In this document: positions 47,181 through 56,132 of the stretch, in pieces
How positions within the stretch are numbered: the stretch's first letter is position 1
How the letters are laid out: every line of letters begins with the position of its first letter
Source: Pseudophaeobacter leonis
Lineage (GTDB): Bacteria; Pseudomonadota; Alphaproteobacteria; Rhodobacterales; Rhodobacteraceae
NCBI RefSeq assembly: GCF_002087335.1
Contig: NZ_MWVJ01000005.1
Coordinates: 86,888 to 150,887, forward strand
DNA length: 64,000 nt
Direction: 5' to 3'
Program-made: the position numbers and the translations under genes
Notes under the pieces: generated by a model
What the model saw: the letters and a program-made list of their open reading frames with translations, nothing else
The model's database searches: none
What the model was told of the DNA's origin: nothing

Positions 47181-48557
47181 ATGAGGGGCAGGGCAGTGAC
47201 TGAACTTTCGCGGGCCACAAGCGCAGAGGACGAATATGGCGAGAGCCTGGCCGGGGCCTCAATCCTGGTGATTGATGATGAACCTGGCATGCGAAATTTT
47301 CTGAGCAAGATTCTTGCGCCACGCTGCAAACGGGTGGAGCAGGCGGCCTCGGCGGCTGAGGCCTCTGCCATACTGGATCAGTCGCATTTTGATCTGATTA
47401 TTCTGGACAATGTCATGCCGGGCAAAACCGGGTTGCAATGGGTGCAGGAGCAGCACGGCGTCGGGCTGTTTGCCGATACGATCCTGATCACCGCCTATGC
47501 GGATCTTGAGACGGCCATCCTTGCGCTGCGCACCGGTGTGGCGGATTTTGTGCTGAAACCCTTTCGGGCCAATCAGATCCTCAACTCGGTGGCGCGCGCA
47601 CTGGACCGGAAGTATCTGCGCCGTGAAAACTACCTTTTGAAACATGAGCTCTCTGCCGAAGGCAGTGCGGCGCGGGGCCGTTTGCTGGGGAAATCCCCGG
47701 CGATCTGTCAGGCGCGCGAGATGCTGAAGCGGCTGGCGCCACTGCCGACGCCGGTGTTGTTCACCGGCGCCAGCGGCACGGGCAAAGAGATCGCGGCCCG
47801 CACCCTTCATTCGCTGTCAGAGCGGGCGGCGCAGCCGTTTGTTGCCGTGAACTGTGCGGCGATTGCGCCCGACCGGATTGCCTATGAGCTGTTTGGCCAG
47901 ATTGATGAGCAAAATCGCCGTAAGGACGGGCTGTTTCTGCATGCAGATGGCGGCACGTTGTTTCTGGACGAGGTGGCGCAAATGCCTGATCAGGTGCAGG
48001 CGGCGCTTTTGCGGGTGCTGGAGGATCAGCGGGTCCGCCCCGTTGGCGCCGAGCGCGACATTCCATTGAACCTGCGGTTTCTGTTTGCCACCAATGCTGA
48101 CCTGGAACGCGCAGTTGCCGAAGGACGGTTCCGGGCCGATCTGTACCACCGGATCAATGTGGTGGAGATCAAGATGCCGCCGCTGCGCGAGCGCATTGAA
48201 GATATTGTTGAGCTCGCCGCCCTGTTTATGGAGCAGTTTGCCAGCAGTCTAGGGATGGCCGCGCTAGAGCTGAACGAAGAGACGCTGCTGAAGTTTTCGC
48301 GCTATGACTGGCCGGGAAATGTGCGCGAGCTGCGCAACCTGATTGAGCGTTCGGTAATTCTGGGGGAATTCCCCGAGGAGTTTGCGGGCAAAGGCGTGAT
48401 TACCGGGGTGGCTGCCGTGGAATCGCTCGATCTGGTGACCCAGCGCCATATCATGCACATGCTGGATGCCTGCGAGGGCAACCGGGCAGAGGCGGCGCGC
48501 CGTCTGGGTGTCTCGCGTAAGACGATTGACCGGAAATGCGCCAGCTGGGAGCTCTAG
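47181..48557 (+). CDS. NtrC-like response regulator without a GAFTGA motif
   Basis: This three-domain regulator has a receiver (VIDDEPGM, phospho-Asp in LIILDNVMPGKTG, switch ITAYADL, KPF), an AAA+ domain (Walker A GASGTGKE, Walker B TLFLDEVAQMP, sensor LRFLFATNAD) and a Fis-type HTH (NRAEAARRLGVSRKTIDRK). The sigma54-contact loop is missing: between YELFGQ and DGLFLHADGG there is only IDEQNRRK, where activators have GAFTGA. It therefore probably acts with sigma70, as Rhodobacter NtrC does. The start could be ATG 47181, directly after AGAGAGGA, or GTG 47196. It follows the formate dehydrogenase gamma gene by 100 bases and faces a sensor kinase. Confidence 0.87.
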   Translation: MRGRAVTELSRATSAEDEYGESLAGASILVIDDEPGMRNFLSKILAPRCKRVEQAASAAEASAILDQSHFDLIILDNVMPGKTGLQWVQEQHGVGLFADTILITAYADLETAILALRTGVADFVLKPFRANQILNSVARALDRKYLRRENYLLKHELSAEGSAARGRLLGKSPAICQAREMLKRLAPLPTPVLFTGASGTGKEIAARTLHSLSERAAQPFVAVNCAAIAPDRIAYELFGQIDEQNRRKDGLFLHADGGTLFLDEVAQMPDQVQAALLRVLEDQRVRPVGAERDIPLNLRFLFATNADLERAVAEGRFRADLYHRINVVEIKMPPLRERIEDIVELAALFMEQFASSLGMAALELNEETLLKFSRYDWPGNVRELRNLIERSVILGEFPEEFAGKGVITGVAAVESLDLVTQRHIMHMLDACEGNRAEAARRLGVSRKTIDRKCASWEL

Positions 48558-48594
48558 TCTAGGCATTTGTGCTGAGGGCTTGGGTGATGAGGGG

Positions 48595-48701
48595 GGGCTC
48601 TCCCGCGCCCAGCCAAAGTTCTGGACAATTTCTGGCATAGCCAGAAACCTGTCCCAGAACTTTGGCAATGGCCTTGGGCCCGGCGCCGTGCTTTGCACGG
48701 C
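48595..48701. repeat. Nested inverted repeats and a GGGCCC/GCGCCG palindrome copy
   Basis: CCAAAGTTCTGG (48613-48624) pairs with CCAGAACTTTGG (48654-48665), and inside it TTTCTGGC/GCCAGAAA (48629-48636/48640-48647, loop ATA) forms a second hairpin. Directly after come TTGGGCCC (48674-48681) and GCCGTGC-TTT-GCACGGC (48685-48701). The cassette starts with GGGGGGCTCTCCCGCG, as at other copies. It lies between the convergent regulator and kinase genes and may act as a two-way terminator. Confidence 0.6.
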
Positions 48702-48770
48702 GTGCGCTTGGGTGCAGTCGTATTGTGCAGGCGCTGGCCTGTTTGGTGTTTGAGATGGGAGCCGTCCGGA

Positions 48771-50793
48771 TCAGGCTGGGGGAGTGGGGTCATTGCCGTC
48801 GACAGGTTCCTCTGCAGGTGCCCCGCCAGCTCCTCCATCAGGTCCCCCGGCTGGCGGCAGCCAGATAGAGAAAGCGGCGCCGCCGCTTGTCAGATTGCGC
48901 ACAGAAATAATCCCGCCAGCGCGCTGTACCAGGGTCTGGCTGATGGAGAGCCCGAGACCGGTGCCTTCGCCGAGTTTGGTTGTGTAAAACGGATTGAACA
49001 CCGAAGCGATCTGATCCTCGACGATACCACAGCCGTTGTCTGCGACCGTCAGCAAAGCGCCCAGCTGCCCGTTGCGCGCGGCGGCTTCCAGCGACAGCGT
49101 TAGCAGCCCGGCGCCCTCCATTGCCTGGGCGGCATTGAGGATTAGGTTGATCACCACCTGTTGCAGCTCACCGGGGTCGATCCGGACTGGCGGTACGGGC
49201 GTTGCGGGTGGCTGCCCCTGATCAAAGTGTTTTTCAACCCGGATGGCCTGACGTGAGATGACATGATCCACCAGCACCAGGCAGTCGCTGACCAGGGGCG
49301 CGAGATCCAGGCTTTCCTCAAAGGTGCCAAATTCGGAGGGCCGGGCGAACTGCAACAATTTGCCAACGATGGCACCGATGCGCATGACCTGATTGTCGAT
49401 GAGATCCAGCTCGGTCTGAACCTCATCAGCACCTGATCCCAGGGTCATGCGGATGACGTCAACATTGCCCTGTATCACCGCCACGGGGTTGTTGATCTCA
49501 TGGGCGACCCCGGCGGTGATTTCGCCAATGGAGGCCAGCTTTTCGCTCATCACCAGCTGCTTGAAGGTCTCTTCCAGCTTTTGGTTGGCCGCGCGCAGCT
49601 CGATCGTGCGCCGGTCAACCCTTTCATTCAACTCGCCTGCCCAGTCGCGCAGCCTCCGGTCGCGTTCCTGAATCTGGTCCAGCAGACTGTCGAGATGCCC
49701 CGCCACCTGTCCGATTTCATCCTGCCGCCCAACGGTGCCATTGCGGGCGGTGAGGTCGCCATGTTCGACCCGTTGCATGGTCTGGCTCAATCCGCTCCAG
49801 CGGCGAGAATATCCCCTTGGCCAGCCACAAAAACAGCGGTGCAGACAGCGCCATCACCAAGATGAACACAGCGACAATGGTCCAGTAGGCCTCTCCTTTG
49901 GCGGCCGAATAAGGCGCTTCCAGAAAGCCGACATAGAGCATGCCAACCCGGGCGCCAAAACTGTCGGTCAGGGGCAGATAGCCCGAGATATACCAGTCAT
50001 TGACCACAAAGGCGCGATCGAGCCATGTGAGGCCCTCGCCCAGAACCTTGTTGCGCACCACGGCTGAAACACGGGTGCCCAGAGCCCGGACATCCTCAAA
50101 AAGGCGCACATTGGTCGACACGCGGGTATCGTCAAGAAACAGCGTCGCGGTGCCCTGACGGTTCTGTTCGGCAGGACCTCCCAGATAGACCAGCGCGTTG
50201 AGGGTGTCGATGAAGTCGAGATTGCGGTTCAGCAGGCGTCCGCCCCGCAAGACACCGTGATGGCCAAGGGCCGCCACCGGCGCCGCCGTATGCAGCATCA
50301 TACCGCGGTCCTCAACCTGACGCGAGGTTGGAGCGGCGGCCTCGGTTTCGATCAGGGGGATACGGGCCTGACCGGCCAGATGCGGCGCGGCCTGGGCGAG
50401 ATCCTGGGCGGTGAATATGTCGATTTGAGAGGCGCGTTGTCCGTTTGTTGCGGACTGAATGACCGGCCATTTTCCCAGTGGCGCCGTGAGGTCGGGCAGG
50501 GTGAGATATTGCAGGAAATCAAGCTGCAGCTCAGCGCGCAGGGCTTCGAGATGGGCCTCAACCTCGTCGGGACCTGCGGTCAGCGCCCGTTGAAAACGGG
50601 TCGAATCTGCAATGCTGCGCAGGCTTTCGGCGCTGCCGGTCTGCAGGTGACCAAGGTATTGTTCTGCGATGCGCAGATCGCTTTCTACCTTGGCGATAAG
50701 CACCGCGTCATAGTCAGCGTTCCAGCGCGCCATTGCCAAAACCAGCAACAGTGGCATCAGCACTGCCAGCGGCAAAAGCGCCAGCAAAAGCAA
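48771..50793 (-). CDS. Membrane sensor histidine kinase, frameshifted
   Basis: Two frames join into one kinase of about 673 residues when an extra base at 49791 is removed (FSPLERLSQTMQRVEHGDL). Layout: TM1 LLLALLPLAVLMPLLLVLAM, a periplasmic sensor of about 260 residues, TM2 WTIVAVFILVMALSAPLFLWLA, HAMP, a coiled coil, HisKA with the phosphoacceptor in GVAHEINNPVAVIQG, and HATPase with NLILNAAQAM, DNGCGI and GEGTGLGLSI. The C-terminal 25 residues are rich in Gly and Pro. The TTG at 50793 is the only clear start; a CTG slightly upstream would add basic residues. It is convergent with, and probably the partner of, the NtrC-like regulator; the pair likely controls the formate dehydrogenase locus. 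Confidence 0.85.
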
Positions 50794-51026
50794 TCTGAGG
50801 CGAACGGATTTCAGGCGCCTCTCTCCTTTGGCATGGGCCGCGCAGGGCCCTGGCTTCTTTTATTGTGGAGAGAGTGCCATCTTCCCCCGCTGGCATGCAA
50901 GGGGAAGACGGGTATGCAAGGGCAAGATGGGCAAAGGTTTTTCCGGCTCCCGGCTTTGGGGGCCCGATTGGATAAATAGGGCATAGCACCGCTAACACAT
51001 GGGGCGGATATGAAACGGTTTTGCTC

Positions 51027-51088
51027 GCCTGATCCAGGCGGTCCTGGATCAGGCGGGCCTAAATCAGACGGCCTTAAATCAGACTGGC
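51027..51088 (-). terminator. Hairpin and partly duplicated sequence at the 3' end of gap
   Basis: A perfect 11-bp stem (GCCTGATCCAG, 51027-51037/51044-51054) lies about 20 bases past the gap stop. Between them a 15-bp segment, including the last codons and stop, is repeated: GTCTGATTTAAGGCC then GTCTGATTTAGGCCC on the minus strand, and a third degenerate unit begins the hairpin. There is no T-run. Confidence 0.5.
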
Positions 51089-52075
51089 CATGTGGCGCCC
51101 GGTGTCCAGCATCCGGTTGGAGAAGCCCCATTCATTATCATACCAGCTGACCACCCGGACCAGCCCGCCTTCGGTGACCGAGGTTTGGCTGGGCGCAAAA
51201 CACGACGAATGCGGATCATGGTTGAAATCCACCGATACCATCGGGTCTTCTTCGTAGGACAAAACCCCCTTCATTGGGCCCTCGGCGGCAGCTTTGACGG
51301 CGGCATTCAGGCTCTCAACGGTCACAGGTTTTGCTGGCATAAAGCTGAGATCCACCATCGAGACATTTGGCGTCGGCACCCGGATGGCAGAGCCTTCGAG
51401 ACGACCTTTGAGCTGTGGCAGCACCTCGGCTATGGCGCGGGCGGCCCCGGTGGAGGTTGGCACCATCGAAAGCGCCGCGGCGCGGCCGCGATACAGATCG
51501 CTGTGCGGGCTATCCTGGGTTGGCTGATCGCCGGTATAGGCGTGGATGGTGGTCATGTAGCCGGTCTTGATGCCAAAACTGCGATCCAGCACCTGCGCCA
51601 GCGGTGCGAGACAGTTGGTGGTGCAAGAGGCATTGGAGACGATCAGGTCCTCTGAAGTGAGCTCTGTGTGGTTGACGCCGTACACCACGGTGCGGTCCAT
51701 CTCCTTGCCGGGCGCCGAAAGCAGAACCCGTTTGGAGCCATTGAGCAAATGCGCCGCCGCCGCCGCGCGGCTGGTAAAATGCCCGGTGCATTCAAAGGCG
51801 ATGTCCACATCCGCCCAGGGCAGCTCTTTTGGGTCGCGCATCGCCGTGAGGCGAATGGTTTGACCGCCAACCGACAGGCTGTCTTCGTTCAGCGTGACCG
51901 GATTTTTCAGGCGACCATGTACGGAATCGTATTTCAGCAAATGGGCCAGGGTCGCGGGCGGCGCCAGATCGTTGATGGCCACGACCTGGATGTCCTGTTC
52001 GCCAGTTTCCAGAAGGGCGCGCAACACACCGCGGCCGATGCGGCCAAATCCATTGATGGCGATTTTCAGGGTCAT
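51074..52075 (-). CDS. gap: Glyceraldehyde-3-phosphate dehydrogenase, type I
   Basis: This 333-residue glycolytic/gluconeogenic enzyme has the NAD-binding start INGFGRIGRGVLRALLE, catalytic Cys151 in SNASCTTNCLAPLA, HAYTGDQPTQDSPHSDLYRGR and the C-terminal WYDNEWGFSNRMLD. The residue after the second strand is Asn-Asp (AINDLAPP), compatible with NAD. It is divergent from a LacI-type repressor with paired operators in between, so control by a sugar acid or sugar phosphate is likely. Confidence 0.95.
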   Translation of the reverse strand: MTLKIAINGFGRIGRGVLRALLETGEQDIQVVAINDLAPPATLAHLLKYDSVHGRLKNPVTLNEDSLSVGGQTIRLTAMRDPKELPWADVDIAFECTGHFTSRAAAAAHLLNGSKRVLLSAPGKEMDRTVVYGVNHTELTSEDLIVSNASCTTNCLAPLAQVLDRSFGIKTGYMTTIHAYTGDQPTQDSPHSDLYRGRAAALSMVPTSTGAARAIAEVLPQLKGRLEGSAIRVPTPNVSMVDLSFMPAKPVTVESLNAAVKAAAEGPMKGVLSYEEDPMVSVDFNHDPHSSCFAPSQTSVTEGGLVRVVSWYDNEWGFSNRMLDTGRHMASLI

Positions 52076-52126
52076 GGGGGTACTCCATTTTGCAGCCCGG
52101 CGGGCCTGAGCTGTGCGTTATTTTGC

Positions 52127-52162
52127 GTTAGCGATAACAGTAGCTCAATCGGTAGCGATAAC
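52127..52162. promoter_or_regulatory. Paired operators for a LacI/GntR-type repressor
   Basis: GTTAGCGATAAC (52127-52138) and GGTAGCGATAAC (52151-52162) are spaced 24 bases centre to centre in the gap-lacI divergent region. They resemble the gluconate repressor consensus GTTACCGGTAAC. The adjacent gene encodes a repressor of that group, so autoregulation and control of gap are both likely. Confidence 0.7.
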
Positions 52163-52242
52163 GGTAAAGAAATGCAAGCCTCAATGCCGAGAGATCGTCA
52201 GCTGCCCTTGCGGCGGGGCGCGAAGAGCAGGACCATGCGGCC

Positions 52243-53247
52243 ATGACCAAAAAGATGCTTCTCAAGGATATTGCCCGGCTTGCCGGTGTCAGCGAAATTA
52301 CCGCTAGTCGTGCACTTCGTGGCGCGCCGGATGTGTCAAAATCGACCCGCGCCAAGGTGGAAGAAATCGCCCGTGCCCATGGTTATGTGCCCAATCGCAT
52401 CGCCGGGTCTTTGTCGTCGCAGTCGGTCAATCTGGTGGGGGTCGTGGTGCCCTCGCTGAACAGTTTTGTTTTCCCTGAGGTGCTCTCGGGGATCTCAGCG
52501 GTGCTGAAGCAAAGCCCGCTAAAGCCGGTGGTTGGGATCTCGGGCTACGAGATGGACGAAGAAGAAGACGTGATCCGCGAGATGCTGAGCTGGCGGCCCT
52601 CAGGCCTGATCGTGGCCGGGCTGGAGCACAATGAAGCCACCCAGCGTATGCTGACCCAGGCGGATTGTCCGGTGGTTGAGGTCATGGACGTGGATGGCAC
52701 GCCGCTGCGCCACTGCGTCGGCATTTCGCATTTGCAGGCCGGGCGGGATATGGCGGCGCAGATCCTGACGCAGGGCTACCGGCGTATTGGTTTTATCGGC
52801 ACCAAGATGCCGCAGGATTTTCGCGCCCGCAAACGCTTTGACGGCTTTAGTGCCGCCCTGGCGGCGCAGGGTGTGGCGCTGGCGGACTCGCTTCACTATG
52901 CCGGCGACAGCTCTATCGCCACCGGACGGCAGCTGACGGCAGAAATGCTGGAACGGCACCCTGATCTCGACTGTATCTATTATTCCAGCGATGTGATGAG
53001 CGTGGGCGGATATATGCACTGCCTGGCCGCCGGGCTTTCGGTGCCACAGGATGTGGCGCTGGCCGGGTTCAACAATCTGCAGATCCTGGCAGGCCTGCCG
53101 CTGCAGCTGGCAACAACCGACGCCTGCCGTCGCCAGATTGGCGAGCGCGCCGCTGAAATCGTCCTCAAAGCGCGCGAAAGTAGCGATGAGTTGCCGCCCA
53201 TTTGCGAGACCTTGAGCCCGCGTATCAGCCTGGGCGAGTCTCTGTAG
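52243..53247 (+). CDS. LacI-family repressor, GntR (gluconate) type
   Basis: This 334-residue repressor has an N-terminal helix-turn-helix and hinge (LKDIARLAGVSEITASRALR, YVPNRIAGSLSSQSVNLVGV). A periplasmic-binding-protein-like effector domain runs from about residue 65, with VGISHLQAGRDMAAQILTQG and GFNNLQILAGLPLQLATT. The GYRRIGFIG strand is typical. The recognition residues after GVS (EITASRALR) suit operators with a central CG, as found just upstream. The effector is not known; gluconate, or a related sugar acid feeding the Entner-Doudoroff route, is a reasonable guess given the divergent gap gene. Confidence 0.9.
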   Translation: MTKKMLLKDIARLAGVSEITASRALRGAPDVSKSTRAKVEEIARAHGYVPNRIAGSLSSQSVNLVGVVVPSLNSFVFPEVLSGISAVLKQSPLKPVVGISGYEMDEEEDVIREMLSWRPSGLIVAGLEHNEATQRMLTQADCPVVEVMDVDGTPLRHCVGISHLQAGRDMAAQILTQGYRRIGFIGTKMPQDFRARKRFDGFSAALAAQGVALADSLHYAGDSSIATGRQLTAEMLERHPDLDCIYYSSDVMSVGGYMHCLAAGLSVPQDVALAGFNNLQILAGLPLQLATTDACRRQIGERAAEIVLKARESSDELPPICETLSPRISLGESL

Positions 53248-53351
53248 TCGCCCCCTGTAGAGTCGCCTCCTGCAGGACGGACTTTGGTGGCCGGGATGCA
53301 AGCGCAGCGACTGCTGACTTGGCGACTGCAAAATCGACCTGAGCCTTGAGC

Positions 53352-53387
53352 AAAAAAAGATCCCCCAAAGGCAGGCTCTGGGGGATC
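53352..53387 (-). terminator. Rho-independent terminator of the seven-gene minus-strand unit
   Basis: GATCCCCCA pairs perfectly with TGGGGGATC (53359-53367/53379-53387). On the minus strand it is followed by seven T residues (53358-53352). It lies 33 bases beyond the iron alcohol dehydrogenase stop, at the end of the amidohydrolase-TRAP-ligase-dehydrogenase unit. Confidence 0.88.
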
Positions 53388-53419
53388 TCTTTACGACGCA
53401 AAAGGACCGGAACTCAGGA

Positions 53420-54565
53420 TCAGAGCGCGGCTTTGAACAGCTCTGTCAGATTGGCCTCGGTCAGCTCAATCGGGTTGCCACCACACGACGGGTCGATCAG
53501 CGCGCCTTTGACCAGCTCTGGAATTGCGGCTTCGGTCACGCCAAGCGCGGACAGCCCGCGGGGGATTTCCATGCTGTCATTCAGCTCCTGCACATAGCTG
53601 CAGAAGCCGTCAAACCCGCCCGCAATGCCCAGATAGGCGGCGGCCTTGTCAAAACGGTCCGCGATTGCGGATGCGTTGAACGCAAGCACCGCAGGCATGC
53701 AGACCGCATTGGTGGTGCCGTGGTGGGTGTTGAAATGCGCGCCAATCGGGTGGCTCATGGCGTGGATGGCGCCAAGCCCCTTTTGAAAGCCAGTGGCCCC
53801 CATGGCAGCGGCCGACATCATCTGAGCACGGGCTTCAAGATCTGTGCCATCAGCATAGGCGCGTGGCAGGTAGTCTTTGACCAGACGCATGCCCTCCAGC
53901 GCAATGCCCTGCGACATTGGGTGATAATGCGGCGAAGAGAACGCCTCGACGCAATGGGCAAAGGCATCCAGACCGGTGCCAGCCGTGATGAATTTTGGCA
54001 TCCCGACAGTGAGTTCGGGATCACAGATGACGACCGTTGGCAGCACCTTGGGGTGAAAGATGATCTTTTTCACATGGCTGACGCTATCGGTGATCACGCT
54101 GGCGCGGCCCACTTCGGATCCGGTGCCGGCAGTGGTGGGCACGGCGATGATTGGCGCGATGGCATCGGCATCGGCACGGGTCCACCAGTCGCCGATGTCC
54201 TCAAAATCCCAGATGGGGCGGGTCTGGCCGGCCATAAAGGCCACCATCTTACCCAGATCCAGACCGGATCCACCACCAAAGGCGATGACACCGTCGCTAC
54301 CACCGGCCTTATAGGCTTCGACCCCGGCCTCGAGGTTTTTCTCATTTGGGTTGGGATCCACCTCAGAGAACATGCCGCGACCCAGGCCTGCGGCCTCCAT
54401 GATATCGAGCGTGCTTTGGGTGACCGGCAAATTGGCCAGCCCCTTGTCGGTGACCAGCAGTGGTTTTTTGATCCCGGCAGAGGCACAGGCCTCGCCCAGT
54501 TCCTTGATCCGGCCTGCGCCGAATTTGATTGCGGTCGGATAGGACCAGTTTCCAACGAGAGACAT
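53420..54565 (-). CDS. Iron-containing (group III) alcohol dehydrogenase
   Basis: This 381-residue metal-dependent, NAD(P)-linked alcohol dehydrogenase has the cofactor loop GVIAFGGGSGLDLGK and PTTAGTGSEVG. Metal ligands are Asp in TGLDAFAHCVEAF and His residues in AIHAMSHPIGAHFNTHHG. The start MSLVGNWSYPTAIKFGAG at 54565 has AGGCGAAGAG upstream; an ATG at 54580 lacks a ribosome site. It is the last gene before the terminator, 108 bases after the aldehyde dehydrogenase. It likely oxidises a primary alcohol to an aldehyde, or the reverse. The substrate is unknown, but the operon suggests an amino alcohol or its gamma-glutamyl amide. Confidence 0.9.
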   Translation of the reverse strand: MSLVGNWSYPTAIKFGAGRIKELGEACASAGIKKPLLVTDKGLANLPVTQSTLDIMEAAGLGRGMFSEVDPNPNEKNLEAGVEAYKAGGSDGVIAFGGGSGLDLGKMVAFMAGQTRPIWDFEDIGDWWTRADADAIAPIIAVPTTAGTGSEVGRASVITDSVSHVKKIIFHPKVLPTVVICDPELTVGMPKFITAGTGLDAFAHCVEAFSSPHYHPMSQGIALEGMRLVKDYLPRAYADGTDLEARAQMMSAAAMGATGFQKGLGAIHAMSHPIGAHFNTHHGTTNAVCMPAVLAFNASAIADRFDKAAAYLGIAGGFDGFCSYVQELNDSMEIPRGLSALGVTEAAIPELVKGALIDPSCGGNPIELTEANLTELFKAAL

Positions 54566-54673
54566 CTCTTCGCCTTTCATATGTGGCCGATGTGGCCAGC
54601 GTCACAATCTACCCCCTGACGATTTGCCAAGGGTCGTGTTTGCCCAAGCAGCGCACCGCTTGGGCAGGAGGAG

Positions 54674-56055
54674 TTAGCCGGCCACCTTTTTCAGGTGGTA
54701 GCTTTTTGGGCGGGTCAGGTTCTGATAGCCAATGACCGACAGACCTCCGCCGCGTCCGGTATTCTTGCAGCCGGTCCAGCACAGGCTTGGATCCAGATAG
54801 TCGGCGCGGTTCATGAAGACAGTACCAGTCTCGATCTGGTCGCCCACGCGGGCAGCGCGATCCAGATCGCAGGTCCAGAGCGAGGCGGTGAGGCCAAACT
54901 CGCTGTCGTTCACCAGCGCGATGGCCTCGGCGTCCGACGAGACCTTCATGATGCCACCACGGGGCCAAAGCTCTCATCGCGCATCACCCGCATCTCGTGG
55001 GTGACATTTGTCAGGATCTGCGGCGTCAGATAGGCAGCACCGTCGTCCGCCTCCATAGGCGCGATATGCGCCACGGCGCCAGCGGCGACCGCCTCATTAA
55101 TCTGGGCGCGCACCTCAGCAGCAAAGCGCACATTGGCCATGGGGCCCATGGTGGTGGCTTCATCCATCGGGTTGCCCAGTGTATAGCCTTTGACAATCTC
55201 GACCGCCTTGGCGACAAAATCATCATAGAGGCTTTCGTGCACATAGATGCGCTCAATGCCGCAGCAGCACTGGCCAGCGTTGAACATCGCACCATCAATC
55301 AGCGTGTCCACGGCCGCGTCCAGATCGGCATCTTCCATCACATAACCGGGATCTTTGCCGCCCAGCTCGGTGCCAACGCCGGTAAAGGTGCCCGCAGCTG
55401 CGCGCTCCATCGCCTGACCACCGCCAACAGAGCCGGTGAAATTGACAAAATCAAAGGCGCGATCGGCAATCAGCGCTGATGTGGTGTCGTGATCCAGAAA
55501 GACGTTCTGGAACACATCTGTCGGCACGCCAACAGAATGAAACGCCGCCGCCATGCGCTCACCGACCAACAGGGTCTGGGTCGCGTGTTTCAGCACCACG
55601 GTATTGCCCGCAATCAGGGCAGGGGCCAGCGTGTTGATCGCGGTCATATAGGGGTAGTTCCAGGGGGCGATGATAAAGACCACACCATGCGGCACCCGCT
55701 TGATATAGCGCTTAAAGCTCTCGTCTTCGCCAACCTTGATATCGGCCAGCGCGGTCTCGGCAATCTCGGCCATATAAGAGCTGCGCTCGTTAAAGCCGCC
55801 GAACTCGCCGCCGTACCGCACCGGGCGGCCCATCATCTGGGCCAGTTCCGGCACAATCGCGTCGTTCATCGCACCCACGGCGGCAACGCCTGCCATGACG
55901 AGGTCAATACGCTCCTGCAGGGGACGCGCCGCCCAGGATTTTTGTGCCGCGCGCGCCGCACTGGCAACGGCAAATCCCGCGTCTCGGGACAGGGTTTCAC
56001 GTTCCGCATAAACCGTCCCGTCAATCGGGGAGATACATTTCAGGGTCTGGCCCAT
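54674..56055 (-). CDS. Aldehyde dehydrogenase, frameshifted
   Basis: This aldehyde dehydrogenase superfamily enzyme of about 460 residues has IIAPWNYPYMTAINTLAPAL (cofactor entry), the general-base Glu in GVGTELGGKDPGYV and the catalytic Cys in MFNAGQCCCGIERIYVHE. The unusual triple-Cys QCCCGIE segment marks its subgroup. One missing G near 54953 breaks FGPVVGIMKVSSDAEA. The start is 56055 (AGGAAG upstream). It sits between the glutamine synthetase-like ligase and the alcohol dehydrogenase, and is expected to oxidise the aldehyde made by the latter. Confidence 0.88.
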
Positions 56056-56090
56056 GGTCTTCCTCATCTCGTTGGAAAGGGCCGCGCCCT

Positions 56091-56123
56091 TTCATCTTGC
56101 CTAAAATACCTTCGCCGAAGGCC
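56091..56123 (-). repeat. Dispersed intergenic element (copy 2)
   Basis: On the minus strand this reads CCTTCGGCGAAGG, then TATTTT, then GGCAAGATGAA. It matches the element at 16208-16240 with compensatory changes in the small hairpin stem. It lies in the 77-base gap between the ligase stop and the aldehyde dehydrogenase start. Confidence 0.65.
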
Positions 56124-56132
56124 GCGCGCCGA

